A stretch of 64,000 nucleotides of DNA from Bacillus haynesii (GCF_001969855.1 NZ_MRBL01000019.1:1-64000); one strand, 5' to 3'. Counted from the stretch's first letter, positions 51,207 to 60,177 are shown. Numbers and translations are program-made. Notes: generated by a model not told the origin, from the letters alone.

Positions 51207-51836
51207 TTAATAAGCGAGCCCCACCCTTGCCTTGACAAACTGGTCAGACTCAAGCTGTGTGAAAAGAAAATGAGCGGTGTCGCCGGTGGATATTTCTTTT
51301 CCGCCGAGCGGCAGAACATCCCGTTCAAAACGGTATGTCTTCAATGCCGGACCGTCGGGGAGATACGTCGGGCAGACGATCGTCCAATCCAAATCAGATT
51401 CGCGGAGCCGTTCGTACACACGGGCATGTTCTTGCGCTGCACGTGTAGAGCGCCGTTTTGATTCGTTTGTTTCAAAGCGGTAAAGGGCCGGGTTCTGCCT
51501 GGCGTTTAAAATGCCGGCGGTTCCAATGGTAATCAACCGTTTGATTCGATGTACGTTCATAGCGTTTATCATATGTTCGATGGAGACGGTCAATGTATCG
51601 TCTCCATCTGTGTTTAAACAGCTGACAACGATATCGCAATCTTTTATTAAAGACTCGGCGTCATGCTGGTTCCTGGCGTTCCCTGTAAGTGCTTGGCAGC
51701 ACTTATCCGGAATAAGGGCGCCTTCCGTCCTCCGGACAAGAGCGTAAACGGAATGATGATGCCCATCCTCTTCAACAAAATTGAGAAAGGCCTGTCCGAC
51801 ACGGCCTGTACCTCCAAAAAGCGCAATCTTCAACAT
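51207..51836 (-). CDS. yheG: NAD(P)-binding protein YheG
   Basis: A 209-aa atypical short-chain dehydrogenase (NmrA-like/biliverdin-reductase-B-like fold). The nucleotide loop is FGGTGRVGQAF (about 6-16), and ITIGTAGI lies in the middle. It has a TIVCPTYLPDGP segment typical of the family. The start is ATG 51836 behind GGGAGTG; the upstream in-frame ATGs lack a ribosome site. The substrate is unknown. Confidence 0.88.
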   Translation of the reverse strand: MLKIALFGGTGRVGQAFLNFVEEDGHHHSVYALVRRTEGALIPDKCCQALTGNARNQHDAESLIKDCDIVVSCLNTDGDDTLTVSIEHMINAMNVHRIKRLITIGTAGILNARQNPALYRFETNESKRRSTRAAQEHARVYERLRESDLDWTIVCPTYLPDGPALKTYRFERDVLPLGGKEISTGDTAHFLFTQLESDQFVKARVGLAY

Positions 51837-51856
51837 GATCACTCCCATCGGATCTA

Positions 51857-51994
51857 TCATACGTCAGATCGTCCGGAAGAAAAAGCCCCGCGATAACAAA
51901 AATGATAAGGGCGCACATTTGAAACATACTCATTCAATAGAGAAATCCCGACAAATTGAATCAATTCCCAATTGATGCTCAACATCACCTGCAT
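51857..51994 (-). CDS. Possible small protein upstream of yheG
   Basis: ATG 51994 behind the strong site AAAGGAGGAG opens a 45-codon frame (MQVMLSINWELIQFVGISLL onward, ending GAFSSGRSDV) that stops 20 bp before yheG in the same direction. B. subtilis has a small gene, yheF, at this place; identity with it could not be checked. No motif is recognised. Confidence 0.4.
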   Translation of the reverse strand: MQVMLSINWELIQFVGISLLNEYVSNVRPYHFCYRGAFSSGRSDV

Positions 51995-52105
51995 GCCGAC
52001 TCCTCCTTTATACCAGCATATGAAAAAAGGAGAAGCGGGTGCGGGCTTTCACAAGATATGCCGGAGGTGCGGGCCGACGCACTGGCAATGAATGTGAAAG
52101 TTTAT

Positions 52106-52146
52106 CAACACGCTAAAGAAGGTGCAATATATGCACCTTCTGTTAT
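52106..52146 (-). terminator. sspB terminator
   Basis: AGAAGGTGCA / TGCACCTTCT perfect hairpin followed on the minus strand by TTTAGC, downstream of the sspB stop codon. Confidence 0.7.
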
Positions 52147-52164
52147 CCATGAATATGAAGTTGT

Positions 52165-52368
52165 TTAAAATTGTTGACCGCCCATAGATGCTTGAGCTTG
52201 GGAAACTAAACGTTTTGTAATTTCTCCGCCGACAGAACCGTTTGCACGGGAAGTCGTGTCAGCGCCAAGGTTTACGCCGAACTCAGAAGCGATTTCAAAT
52301 TTCATTTGTTCGATCGCTTGTGCTGCTCCTGGGACAACCAGTTGATTTGAAGAATTTTGATTAGCCAT
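52165..52368 (-). CDS. sspB: Alpha/beta-type small acid-soluble spore protein SspB
   Basis: A 67-aa DNA-binding spore protein. The family signature is clear: [10 protein letters not shown] (germination-protease cleavage site) and [20 protein letters not shown]. It coats spore DNA in an A-like form and protects it from UV and chemicals, and is degraded at germination as an amino acid source. The ribosome site is AAGGAG. Expression in the forespore under SigG is expected from the family; the promoter was not pinned down. Confidence 0.96.
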   Translation of the reverse strand: MANQNSSNQLVVPGAAQAIEQMKFEIASEFGVNLGADTTSRANGSVGGEITKRLVSQAQASMGGQQF

Positions 52369-52401
52369 TTGTCATCAAACTCCTTTATAAAAATGGTATG
52401 G

Positions 52402-52475
52402 TTGGGCTGACTGGAGTTGCACCAGCTGACGGCTTTCACCGAAAGAAAACCGCTGCCTTCTCGGCTAAAGCCCAA
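52402..52475 (-). ncRNA. Candidate structured RNA upstream of sspB
   Basis: On the minus strand this 74-nt stretch can fold as a four-way junction. The closing stem is TTGGGCT / AGCCCAA. Arms are GCC-GAGAA-GGC, CGGTTTTC-TTTCGGT-GAAAGCCG (8 pairs, one G-U) and CTGG-TGCAACT-CCAG. It lacks the conserved T-loop of tRNA. Wobble pairing favours the minus strand, which would place it in or before the sspB leader. No known riboswitch class was recognised. Confidence 0.35.
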
Positions 52476-52603
52476 TGTTAGTTTGTACTACGTATTATGG
52501 TGGATTCGATAAAATAAATGCGTGTTTCAATCTGGTAAATGTTGAAAGGCGAAAAGGTTAGGATTGGGGCAAGCTAAGGAAAAAAGCCAGGAGGATGAAG
52601 AAG

Positions 52604-52828
52604 ATGATGTGCCCAGTATGCAATGGCATTCTCGTCCAGACAAGGCATTGTCCGAAGTGCGGCGGGGAAATGGCGGACGCCGGGAGAGCAACCGATTTTT
52701 TCGGTCCCTACAGTCCGTATATGGAGTTCGATTCATTTAAACAAACGCAAACCGAATGCGTTCATTTATATACTTGCCAGGACTGTACTTATGAAGAAAC
52801 CGTTGAAATTAAAACGACCGAAGCATAG
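52604..52828 (+). CDS. Small zinc-ribbon protein
   Basis: A 74-aa protein with two N-terminal CxxC pairs (CPVC and CPKC, a zinc ribbon) and a second CxxC (CQDC) near residue 63, enough for one or two structural zinc sites. The start is ATG 52604, nine bases after AGGAGG; the in-frame ATG at 52595 abuts the ribosome site. No family name can be given. It is convergent with the ABC ATPase gene. Confidence 0.75.
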   Translation: MMCPVCNGILVQTRHCPKCGGEMADAGRATDFFGPYSPYMEFDSFKQTQTECVHLYTCQDCTYEETVEIKTTEA

Positions 52829-52846
52829 TCGTAGCATGCTTCGGTC
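52814..52846 (-). terminator. Terminator of the sugar ABC ATPase gene
   Basis: GACCGAAGCAT / ATGCTTCGGTC hairpin followed on the minus strand by GTTTTAATTT. It overlaps the end of the convergent zinc-ribbon gene. Confidence 0.75.
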
Positions 52847-52867
52847 ATGGAAGTGTTTGAATCTGGA

Positions 52868-53974
52868 TTATCCTTCAGAGCGGATGCGAAGCTCCGTTTC
52901 TTTGTCAAAGAAGTGAGCTTTATTCATGTCAAGCGCCAATGGAATTGTATCGCCGGCCTGGACGTCGGTCCTTGAATCGACTCTGGCGATGAACGGCTGA
53001 GTGCCGGCTTGCGAATAAAGCATCGTTTCCGCGCCCATCAGCTCGGCTACCTCAATTTTCGCATCAATTTTCGAGTCTTTTGACGCATCAATGAAAACCG
53101 GTTCATCATGGATATCCTCAGGCCTGATTCCCATGATGATTTCCTTGCCGGCATAACCCTGGCTGCGCAGAACTTTCATTTTTCCTTCCGGCACGCGAAT
53201 CGAAATACCGTCGAATGTAAACATGTCTTCTTTCAGAGTGCCGGTAAAAAAGTTCATTGCAGGAGACCCGATAAAGCCGCCGACAAAGACATTTTCCGGA
53301 TTTTCATAGACTTCCTTCGGCGCGCCGACCTGCTGGATGATTCCGTCTTTCATGACGACAAGCCGCGTAGCCATCGTCATCGCTTCAGTCTGGTCGTGGG
53401 TGACATAGATGGTCGTCGTCTGCAGGCGCTGATGAAGCTTTGTGATTTCAGCGCGCATTTGTACGCGCAATTTGGCGTCAAGGTTTGATAACGGCTCATC
53501 CATCAGGAACACCTTTGCGTCCCGCACGATTGCCCGGCCTAAGGCGACGCGCTGGCGCTGTCCGCCGGAAAGCGCTTTAGGCTTTCTGTCCAAATATTGT
53601 TCAAGGCCCAGAATTTTGGCCGCTTCATGGACACGCCGTTTGATTTCATCCTTCGGAAACTTCCTAAGCTTTAAGCCGAAAGCCATATTGTCATAGACGT
53701 TCATGTGCGGATAAAGGGCATAGTTTTGGAATACCATCGCAATGTCGCGGTCCTTAGGAGCGACATCATTCATCCGTTTGCCGTCGATTGTGAATTCGCC
53801 ATCCGTAATTTCCTCAAGGCCTGCGATCATTCTGAGCGTTGTCGACTTGCCGCAGCCTGACGGTCCGACAAAGACGATAAATTCCTTATCCTCGATATGA
53901 AGATTAAAATTATCCACAGCCGCGACTTTGTTGTCATACACTTTGTAGATCCGATCGAGCACGAGTTCCGCCAT
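52868..53974 (-). CDS. Carbohydrate ABC transporter ATPase (MsmX/UgpC family)
   Basis: A 368-aa ATPase of the MalK/UgpC/MsmX type. Walker A is GPSGCGKST, the signature LSGGQRQR and Walker B VFLMDEP with the His switch in VTHDQTEAMT. C-terminal OB-type regulatory domains lie at about 240-368. In B. subtilis MsmX and YurJ are shared ATPases that serve several sugar importers encoded elsewhere. No permease genes are beside it, so a multi-task role is likely. A cre-like site precedes it, and a PucR-like regulator lies upstream in the same direction. Confidence 0.9.
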   Translation of the reverse strand: MAELVLDRIYKVYDNKVAAVDNFNLHIEDKEFIVFVGPSGCGKSTTLRMIAGLEEITDGEFTIDGKRMNDVAPKDRDIAMVFQNYALYPHMNVYDNMAFGLKLRKFPKDEIKRRVHEAAKILGLEQYLDRKPKALSGGQRQRVALGRAIVRDAKVFLMDEPLSNLDAKLRVQMRAEITKLHQRLQTTTIYVTHDQTEAMTMATRLVVMKDGIIQQVGAPKEVYENPENVFVGGFIGSPAMNFFTGTLKEDMFTFDGISIRVPEGKMKVLRSQGYAGKEIIMGIRPEDIHDEPVFIDASKDSKIDAKIEVAELMGAETMLYSQAGTQPFIARVDSRTDVQAGDTIPLALDMNKAHFFDKETELRIRSEG

Positions 53975-53993
53975 TTTTTCTCCCCCTCTTTTA

Positions 53994-54007
53994 TGTAAGC
54001 GCTTTAT
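53994..54007. promoter_or_regulatory. cre-like CcpA site
   Basis: TGTAAGCGCTTTAT agrees with the catabolite-responsive element core (AAGCGCTTT), about 20 bp before the start codon of the sugar ABC ATPase. Carbon catabolite repression is inferred. Confidence 0.65.
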
Positions 54008-54089
54008 CTGTTCTTAGTTTATAAAAAACGGCGGGGCGGTGTAAATGGACATGGTGCACAAATCCATTTCGTGCATGTTGCTAAAGCCG

Positions 54090-54971
54090 CTAAAGGAGAT
54101 GCAGCATCAAATAAACAGCGGCTGCTTCTTCAAACTGTCTGATGTCAATCGCAGTCCGTTCGATGAATTTATCAATTCTGTACTGCAGGCTGTTTCGGTG
54201 GATAAACAAACGTTTCGCTGTAAGAGAGGCATTCAGGTTGCATCTCATATACGTTTTGATGGTCAGGGATGTCTCGGGATCAGACAGCGCTTCTCTTACG
54301 GCGTCCGAAAATGATGAAGCATTAACCCGCTCCGGTTTTGCCGTCAAAAAAGACGGGAGGCACTGACAAAACGTGGCGACGTTTCCGATGTCGCCAGCTT
54401 CCTGCATATAATGAAACATTTGTTTTTCAAAGCGGATTTTGTCTTGAAGCGATCCGTTGACTGGATGAAGCTGGCCGCTGAAAAACACAGGGTTTGCCAT
54501 GAAGTCGCTTGTCAGTGCATCCGCAAGCTCGGACAGCTCTTTTTTTGCGAGAAACGGTGAAGGATTTTCGTGGACGATAACGGCTTCATGCCGGTCGTAC
54601 CATACAACAAGCGGGTCTTTAAAAAAGCCGCTGACCGCTTCTTTGATCGCCTGTCTTTCTTCAGGGACATGCTCCATTTTAAAAAAATGGCCTTGCATCA
54701 GCTGAATGTTCCCCGGGTTTTGAAGGGGGACATCGCAAAAGAGATATTCATGCCATTCTTTCTCCCGCTTTGTCAGCTGTTGTGCGGGATGCGGTTCTGA
54801 AAAAGGCCGGAACAGACAATGGAGCAGCTCTTTTTCCCGGTCGGTAACCGCGCTTTTCAAAACGCCGAAGGTTTCGCCTTCGTCGGTTTGAAACCATAAT
54901 GCATCGTGCTTTGAAACAGCCTCAGATCCAACCATCCGTTCACCGTAAAGCATCTTTAATTTCTCCAGCAT
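54090..54971 (-). CDS. PucR/CdaR-type transcriptional regulator
   Basis: A 293-aa regulator whose last 60 residues form the PucR C-terminal helix-turn-helix (LTAKRLFIHRNSLQYRIDKF). The N-terminal two thirds carry no recognised sensor motif. Related proteins respond to sugar acids or purine degradation products. It lies 115 bp upstream of the sugar ABC ATPase on the same strand and may control it. Confidence 0.82.
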   Translation of the reverse strand: MLEKLKMLYGERMVGSEAVSKHDALWFQTDEGETFGVLKSAVTDREKELLHCLFRPFSEPHPAQQLTKREKEWHEYLFCDVPLQNPGNIQLMQGHFFKMEHVPEERQAIKEAVSGFFKDPLVVWYDRHEAVIVHENPSPFLAKKELSELADALTSDFMANPVFFSGQLHPVNGSLQDKIRFEKQMFHYMQEAGDIGNVATFCQCLPSFLTAKPERVNASSFSDAVREALSDPETSLTIKTYMRCNLNASLTAKRLFIHRNSLQYRIDKFIERTAIDIRQFEEAAAVYLMLHLL

Positions 54972-54989
54972 ACGACAACGTCCTTTTCT

Positions 54990-55199
54990 TTACTCGTAAA
55001 TATGGAAGAGCATTAATTCATGAATCTCGCTTTTCAGGGAAGGTTCGTCATCATGCGGGGGATATGTGCTGCCCCACTCGATTTCCCCGGATTTATGATA
55101 AATTCCTTCATAATGAATCCCTTTATGATAAAACGATATTTTCCAACCGGGAAGCCTTTCTTTTTTAAACAGCGGCTTCCATTGAAAGTGAGAAATCAT
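54990..55199 (-). CDS. yheE: YheE family protein (DUF5342)
   Basis: A 69-aa soluble protein rich in aromatic residues (HFQWKPLFKKERLPGWKISF, then YHKGIHYEGIYHKSGEIEWG). It matches the small YheE family of Bacillus in length and position between sspB and yheD. The start is ATG 55199 behind AAGGAG; GTG 55208 lies inside the ribosome site. The function is unknown. Confidence 0.8.
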   Translation of the reverse strand: MISHFQWKPLFKKERLPGWKISFYHKGIHYEGIYHKSGEIEWGSTYPPHDDEPSLKSEIHELMLFHIYE

Positions 55200-55327
55200 T
55201 AACGCCACGCTCCTTCATTGATTTCAGGTGGGCAAAATCCAGCGAGCTGACTAAACGTTGATTTGTTATCATTGTATCTCATTCACAGAAAAGATCATAG
55301 ATTCTTTTCAAATGGAGATTTTCAAAA

Positions 55328-55354
55328 AAATACCGTGAAGAAGCAGATTCTTCA
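55328..55354 (-). terminator. yheCD terminator
   Basis: CCGTGAAGAA / TTCTTCACGG hairpin overlapping the yheD stop codon, followed on the minus strand by TATTTTTTTG. Confidence 0.85.
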
Positions 55355-56710
55355 CGGCTTGAGGTCATGCCACATGTCCTCCGGATTAAGGATTGACTGT
55401 TCAGTTAAATAAGAAGCATATTCGAAGCTTCTTTTCTTCGTTAAGCGGCTGACAGAAGCCAGACGGGGATGGGAGAAGATTCCCCTGCCGGGCCGGGAGT
55501 TGGCTTCAAACAGCCACACCTTTTCCGAACGGTCCAATCCTAGGTCAAAGCCGATTTCCCCGATGAAACCGTCAAGCTTTTCGTCAAGGACCCGGCTGAG
55601 GAGGACCGCCGCTTTTGTCAGCTTTTGCAGAGTATGAAGCCTTTCCTGAGGATCATCATAAATTTCTGCAAGTGTTTTAACGGCGCCGCCGCTCGACATG
55701 TGTGTTGTAATTCCGTCCTTTCCAGCGATTTTGGCCGCGATGGCTGTGACGGTCCATTGGCCTTTTCCGTTTTTGTTTGTATGAACTCTGAAATCTGCCG
55801 GGTGCTGATCCACTTCGATCCGTTCGATGCCCTGCTGGGCAAGATAAGAAGTATGTTTGTGACGCCTCTGCCATTCATTTAAACAGTCAGCAGCGGACGA
55901 AAAAGATGTGACACCTTCGGCATGTCTGGCAAGAATGCCGTTTTCTTCCCGTTTTGAAAGCTGGAATATGCCTTTGCCGAAACTGCCGCCAGCGGGCTTT
56001 ACATAAATGAAGCCGTATTGGTCGATCATGTCTTCGATTTTATCGGCACCGGGCTCCAATGCCGAAAATGGAAGCAATTCCGCTGTCCTCTCGTCTTGCT
56101 GCAGACATTCATAGATCTCCCATTTATTAAAGAAGCCCGGATTGAACCAGGGAATGCGGTATTCATCCATAAGCCGGATTTTTGTTTCCCGCAAGGCGGC
56201 GGATTCTTCGGCTTTGCGGTTCGGCAGTCTGTCGTATACAACATTGGGCAGCGGGACTGTGGCCTCCTCCCAGCCGTTTTCCCTGAAAATGAGAGCCTGC
56301 ACCGTGCCTTCTTCCCAATTAATCTGGTGCGCTCCGAACAGATAGCTGTAGCCTCCTGCCGGGAGATCCATCGTCAAAAGCTTCGAAAAAAATAAAGACC
56401 TCCCTCTGACAGGGTCCAGCTGCGATTTTGTGAAACCGGCCGTGAAAATTCCGATTAAAGGCCCGATGTAGACGGTATTGTCGCGAAAAAGCAGGGAGGC
56501 TTTGCCGCGGTACGGAATCCGCAGGTTTTTGTACAGATTTTCAGATAATAAAACGGTGCGCTTCAAATGGCTGTCAAATGAGACATGGCATCGTTCAACA
56601 CTCGTGCCGAAAGCCGCGAATAACAAACCGTCCTGTTTGAAAGAAGCGGGCAGGAGCATCGTGTTTTCGCTCGTCTGGTGGATGCCGACCGTCAGCGGTT
56701 GAACGGTCAT
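55352..56710 (-). CDS. yheD: Spore-coat-associated ATP-grasp protein YheD
   Basis: A 452-aa protein of the YheC/YheD family. The C-terminal part is an ATP-grasp fold (FIYVKPAGGSFGKGIF; the metal-binding WLFEANSRPGRG near the end), and the N-terminal 170 residues form a family-specific domain. YheD forms rings around the forespore in B. subtilis. What it ligates is unknown. Its start overlaps the stop of yheC (ATGA), and the two are paralogues. Confidence 0.92.
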   Translation of the reverse strand: MTVQPLTVGIHQTSENTMLLPASFKQDGLLFAAFGTSVERCHVSFDSHLKRTVLLSENLYKNLRIPYRGKASLLFRDNTVYIGPLIGIFTAGFTKSQLDPVRGRSLFFSKLLTMDLPAGGYSYLFGAHQINWEEGTVQALIFRENGWEEATVPLPNVVYDRLPNRKAEESAALRETKIRLMDEYRIPWFNPGFFNKWEIYECLQQDERTAELLPFSALEPGADKIEDMIDQYGFIYVKPAGGSFGKGIFQLSKREENGILARHAEGVTSFSSAADCLNEWQRRHKHTSYLAQQGIERIEVDQHPADFRVHTNKNGKGQWTVTAIAAKIAGKDGITTHMSSGGAVKTLAEIYDDPQERLHTLQKLTKAAVLLSRVLDEKLDGFIGEIGFDLGLDRSEKVWLFEANSRPGRGIFSHPRLASVSRLTKKRSFEYASYLTEQSILNPEDMWHDLKP

Positions 56711-57792
56711 CTTTTCTCAGCCCCTTTCGCGCCGGCTGAAGCCGTTAAGAATAAGCAGTATTCCAAAGGACCTTTATACAAAAGCTCGCTTTTTTCAGGA
56801 GAGTGTTTGATAAAAGCGTGCTTTCCGGGCTTTGAATTGACATCCAGCAGCCAGACTCTTCCGTCTTTCGTCAGGCAGATATCGAGGCCGAGCTCGAATA
56901 ATGGCCCATGATTTGATTCAAGCGCCAGGGGCACGGCCTGCGCCATTGTCTCTAAATCATCGAGAAGGACGGCCTGGCGCTTTTTCGGCACGGATAAAAG
57001 CCAGCTGTCAAAGCTGACCGCCTCTGAGCCCCCGGCCAGGTTTGCAAGCAGTCCGTGCTGATAGCTCCGCCTTACCGTTTTACCGGCTGTTTCCCATTCG
57101 CCATAGCCGTTTTTCTGAAGCAGCAGTCTGATATCACACGGAAAACCGTCTTTGTCTTGAATATCGAGGAACGATTGCAGCAGATAGCGGTGCTGAAGAA
57201 CTTTTTGGCACCACGTTTCAAATGAGGCCTGTTTCGAAAATGACTTCAACTGTTTGTGTTTTCCGGTTTGGTAGGCGGCCTTCACCGTTTTTCCCGTAAG
57301 CTCGAGGTGAATGATGCCGCGGCCTCCTGTTCCGGATGCAGGCTTCAAGATGCACGATTTTTCTTTTGCAAGCTTGCGCAGGATATCCTGGGCATTTTCT
57401 GCAATCGTTGTTGCAGGAAGGTAGGACTTGATGACGGGATCGGCTTTCAAAGCTTTGTAAACCGTCCATTTGTCAGGAAGTCCAAGTCCTAAAAATGTCG
57501 TTTTAGGATACTTTTTGAGCCATTCGACAATCGGTTTTGCTTTTTTCGATTGCTGATCTCTGCCGTAAAAGCAGCGGTCATAAATCAATTCCGGGATTTC
57601 TCGTTCAATTTCATTCCACTGTCCTGACTTCGGGTGAAAGGAGAGTCCTTTCACAAGCAGGGAACCGGGGGAAATATCCAGGGGTGTGAACCGGATAAAC
57701 CGGATTCCGTAGTCCGAAGCCGCTTTGGCCAGTTCTTCGGCATAGGCTTTTTCATGTTCGTGCGACAGCGACATAAATCCAAGCGTCATCAT
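56707..57792 (-). CDS. yheC: Spore-associated ATP-grasp protein YheC
   Basis: A 361-aa paralogue of YheD, lacking most of its N-terminal domain. ATP-grasp features are CILKPASGTGGRGIIHLEL and WLLDVNSKPGKHAF. The start is ATG 57792, seven bases after GGAGG. It is the first gene of the yheC-yheD operon; sporulation control is expected from B. subtilis, but no promoter was assigned. Confidence 0.92.
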   Translation of the reverse strand: MMTLGFMSLSHEHEKAYAEELAKAASDYGIRFIRFTPLDISPGSLLVKGLSFHPKSGQWNEIEREIPELIYDRCFYGRDQQSKKAKPIVEWLKKYPKTTFLGLGLPDKWTVYKALKADPVIKSYLPATTIAENAQDILRKLAKEKSCILKPASGTGGRGIIHLELTGKTVKAAYQTGKHKQLKSFSKQASFETWCQKVLQHRYLLQSFLDIQDKDGFPCDIRLLLQKNGYGEWETAGKTVRRSYQHGLLANLAGGSEAVSFDSWLLSVPKKRQAVLLDDLETMAQAVPLALESNHGPLFELGLDICLTKDGRVWLLDVNSKPGKHAFIKHSPEKSELLYKGPLEYCLFLTASAGAKGAEKR

Positions 57793-58122
57793 GATTATAC
57801 CTCCTTCATGAAAAACAAGGCTTAACAGGCTGAGACTGTCAAACTTCGGGCAAACTTTAATATATAGACTTCTGTTTCATGATACGCTTGAGATTGCAGA
57901 AATAGGCTTTTGTAAATTGGAAATGATTAAAAATTTTAGAGCGCCCTTCATACAATTGCCATCTGACCCATTGTATTTTGAAGCGGCTTGCTCCATTCCG
58001 TTATTTGCCCGTCTTTTATTCAGCTACTATAATAACGTTAGGCAAGACGGTGAGGGCCGATCGTCAAGGCCCACGCTGTGCAGCTATGATGTCAGGTAAA
58101 AAGGAAGGCAGTTGAAAAGAAC
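57793..58122. promoter_or_regulatory. Divergent control region of yheC and yheB
   Basis: 330 bp without a convincing gene; a 60-codon open frame at 57917-58099 has no ribosome site. It must hold the promoters of yheC (minus) and yheB (plus). No clear sigma-factor match was found. Confidence 0.4.
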
Positions 58123-59253
58123 ATGTATGTATTTGGGGTTTTTGCCGTTATGATTGCAGTCGGTGCACTTATCGGCGCTGTAACGAATCATTTTGCGATT
58201 AAAATGCTTTTTCGCCCATATAAAGCGATCTACATATTTGGAAAGCGGGTTCCTTTTACACCCGGATTAATTCCGAAAAGGCGCGATGAATTGGCGAGAC
58301 AGATGGGACAGATGGTCACAGGCCATCTGCTGACAACAGAAGGGATCAAAACAAGGCTTGCATCCGATGCGGTCAAAAGCCAGGCAGTGCAGGTTGGAGA
58401 GCGGCTCTTGGCGCACCTCTCGCAATCAACGGCCACCGTTGAAGAAGCATTGGAAAGCATCGGAATTTCAAATCCCGCCCAAAAAGCGGATCAAGCGGTA
58501 TCCAGATGGGCCGATGAGAAGCTGTCCGCATTTTTAGAGGCGTATGAAAATGAACCGCTGAAAGAGCTTATCCCTCTTGAGGCCCAAGAAAAGCTGAAAG
58601 AGAAAATTCCAATGGTGTCAGGCTATATTTTAAGCCGGGCTGTCAGCTACTTTGAAAGTGATGAAGGAAAGGAACGCCTCGGACATATGATTGACGATTT
58701 TTTGAAAGAACGGGGCATGCTCGGCAGCATGGTGCAGATGTTTTTAGGCAACAGCAGTCTGGTTGATCGCGTTCAGCCGGAGATTGTGAAGTTTTTAAAG
58801 AACGGCGAGACCGCGCGGCTCTTAACAGATCTGTTTGAAAACGAATGGGACAAGCTGAAAGAATATACGTTCAAAGAAGCGGATGACAAATGGAACCTCA
58901 AACCTCTCATTTTCGATTTGAAGGAAAAGTTTTTGAAACGATTCTCGCTTCAGCCGTTTTTCGAAAAGACGATAGGCTCCTCTATTTCCAGTTTTGAGCG
59001 GGACATCGCTTTGCGCCTGCCGCAGATGGCCGACCGCCTTCTCGAAGAGGCGGGCCGCCGCCTGGATCAAGTGCTCAAGCAGCTGGAGCTCGAGCAAATC
59101 GTCAAGGAACAGGTGGACAACTTCCCCGTTGAACGTCTTGAAGAAATGGTGTTGTCCATTTCCAAGCGGGAGTTCAAAATGATCACGTATTTAGGCGGTC
59201 TGCTTGGTGGAATCATCGGAGCCGTGCAAGCCATCTTTGTGATTTTGATCTGA
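58123..59253 (+). CDS. yheB: DUF445 membrane protein YheB
   Basis: A 376-aa protein with hydrophobic helices at both ends (about 3-24 and 355-376) and a long helical, charged middle, the DUF445 pattern. FAIKMLFRPYKA and FTPGLIPKRRDELA near the N-terminus are family motifs. The length is as in B. subtilis YheB (377 aa). The function is unknown; it lies upstream of yheA in the same direction. Confidence 0.92.
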   Translation: MYVFGVFAVMIAVGALIGAVTNHFAIKMLFRPYKAIYIFGKRVPFTPGLIPKRRDELARQMGQMVTGHLLTTEGIKTRLASDAVKSQAVQVGERLLAHLSQSTATVEEALESIGISNPAQKADQAVSRWADEKLSAFLEAYENEPLKELIPLEAQEKLKEKIPMVSGYILSRAVSYFESDEGKERLGHMIDDFLKERGMLGSMVQMFLGNSSLVDRVQPEIVKFLKNGETARLLTDLFENEWDKLKEYTFKEADDKWNLKPLIFDLKEKFLKRFSLQPFFEKTIGSSISSFERDIALRLPQMADRLLEEAGRRLDQVLKQLELEQIVKEQVDNFPVERLEEMVLSISKREFKMITYLGGLLGGIIGAVQAIFVILI

Positions 59254-59375
59254 GGCTGAAGACAGCCTGTTCAAACGGAATTATCGTATAACTGTGAAAA
59301 ACACTCCATAGTTTGTTATAGTGGAGTGGTGCCGATTCCATAAGAAGAATCCAGGCAGGAAAGGAGCGGATCAGG

Positions 59376-59729
59376 ATGACGGTCAATTTACATGACTCGG
59401 CTTATGAGTTGGAACAAGCCTTGCGTCAAAGCGAAGAATATTCCCGATTGAAAAATCTTTATGATGAGGTGAATGGCGACCCATCTGCTAAAAAGATGTT
59501 TGATAACTTTCGCGATATTCAATTGAACCTTCAGCAAAAACAGATGAACGGCGAAGACATCACTCAGGAAGAGGTCGAACAAGCACAAAAATCCGTGGCG
59601 CTCGTCCAGCAGCATGAGAAAATCTCGCAGCTGATGGAAGCGGAACAGCGGATGAGCATGCTGATTGCTGAATTAAACAAAATCATCATGAAGCCTTTGG
59701 AAGAGCTTTACGGAAATCCAGAGAGCTGA
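59376..59729 (+). CDS. yheA: YlbF/YmcA-family protein YheA
   Basis: A 117-aa all-helical protein of the YlbF/YmcA/YheA family (Com_YlbF). It lacks the iron-sulphur cysteines of the RicA-YlbF-YmcA complex. The motif PSAKKMFDNFRDIQLNLQQK is typical. YheA is paralogous to the proteins that aid RNase Y, but its own role is unknown. The ribosome site is AAAGGAGCG. Confidence 0.92.
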   Translation: MTVNLHDSAYELEQALRQSEEYSRLKNLYDEVNGDPSAKKMFDNFRDIQLNLQQKQMNGEDITQEEVEQAQKSVALVQQHEKISQLMEAEQRMSMLIAELNKIIMKPLEELYGNPES

Positions 59730-59732
59730 TAA

Positions 59733-59768
59733 AAAATCCCCCCTTGTCAAGACAAGAGGGGATTTTTT
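59733..59768 (+). terminator. yheA terminator
   Basis: AAAATCCCCCCTTGTC / GACAAGAGGGGATTTT hairpin followed by TT. Confidence 0.85.
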
Positions 59769-60177
59769 CACTAAGTGAATAAATAACGTTCATAAAGATT
59801 TAAAAAAAGACTTGTCAATTCGTGAAATAGTTGCGATAATACTAAATGTAAGTGCTTTCATTTTTTTGCCGGGATACGATCATGAAAAACGGACTGGCGG
59901 CAAAATGATAAGGGGTACAGAGGAAATTGACAGACTGAAAGCACGTCTGCTGGTCAAATAAAGGGGTTGTCAATATAAGGTGAATTGAACGAAAGGGGCG
60001 TTGAATTCACTGTTTTGAATATGAGGGAGAATCATGATCGTATCCACACGATGCGAAGTGAAAAGTCTGTGAAAACAGGCTTTTTTTAGTATGTACATCA
60101 AGAGGGCTGTTCTAAAAAAAGGGACCGGGACATATCCTCTATAACAGATTCAGTCATCAAAGAAGGGGGACCTCCTG
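59769..60177. other. Intergenic region between yheA and yhaX
   Basis: 409 bp with no convincing gene. It contains a cre-like sequence TGTAAGTGCTTTCA (about 59848-59861), two tiny overlapping frames near 59880-59960 (8 and 18 codons), and a hairpin AAGTCTGT / ACAGGCTT followed by TTTTT near 60061-60092 that may end a short transcript. Confidence 0.4.

Noticed and set aside
52020..52091. 23-codon frame with a CxxC pair on the + strand before sspB
   Set aside because: It has no ribosome site. The strong Shine-Dalgarno in this stretch is on the minus strand and serves a different frame.
52402..52475. tRNA gene
   Set aside because: Length and outer stem resemble a tRNA, but the T-loop and D-loop consensus residues and a proper 5-bp anticodon stem are missing. 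It is kept only as a structured RNA candidate.
57917..58099. 60-codon open frame upstream of yheB
   Set aside because: No ribosome site, no recognisable motif and ordinary intergenic composition.
59880..60060. Tiny frames between yheA and yhaX
   Set aside because: 8, 18 and 22 codons, one running through a terminator hairpin. Nothing distinguishes them from chance.
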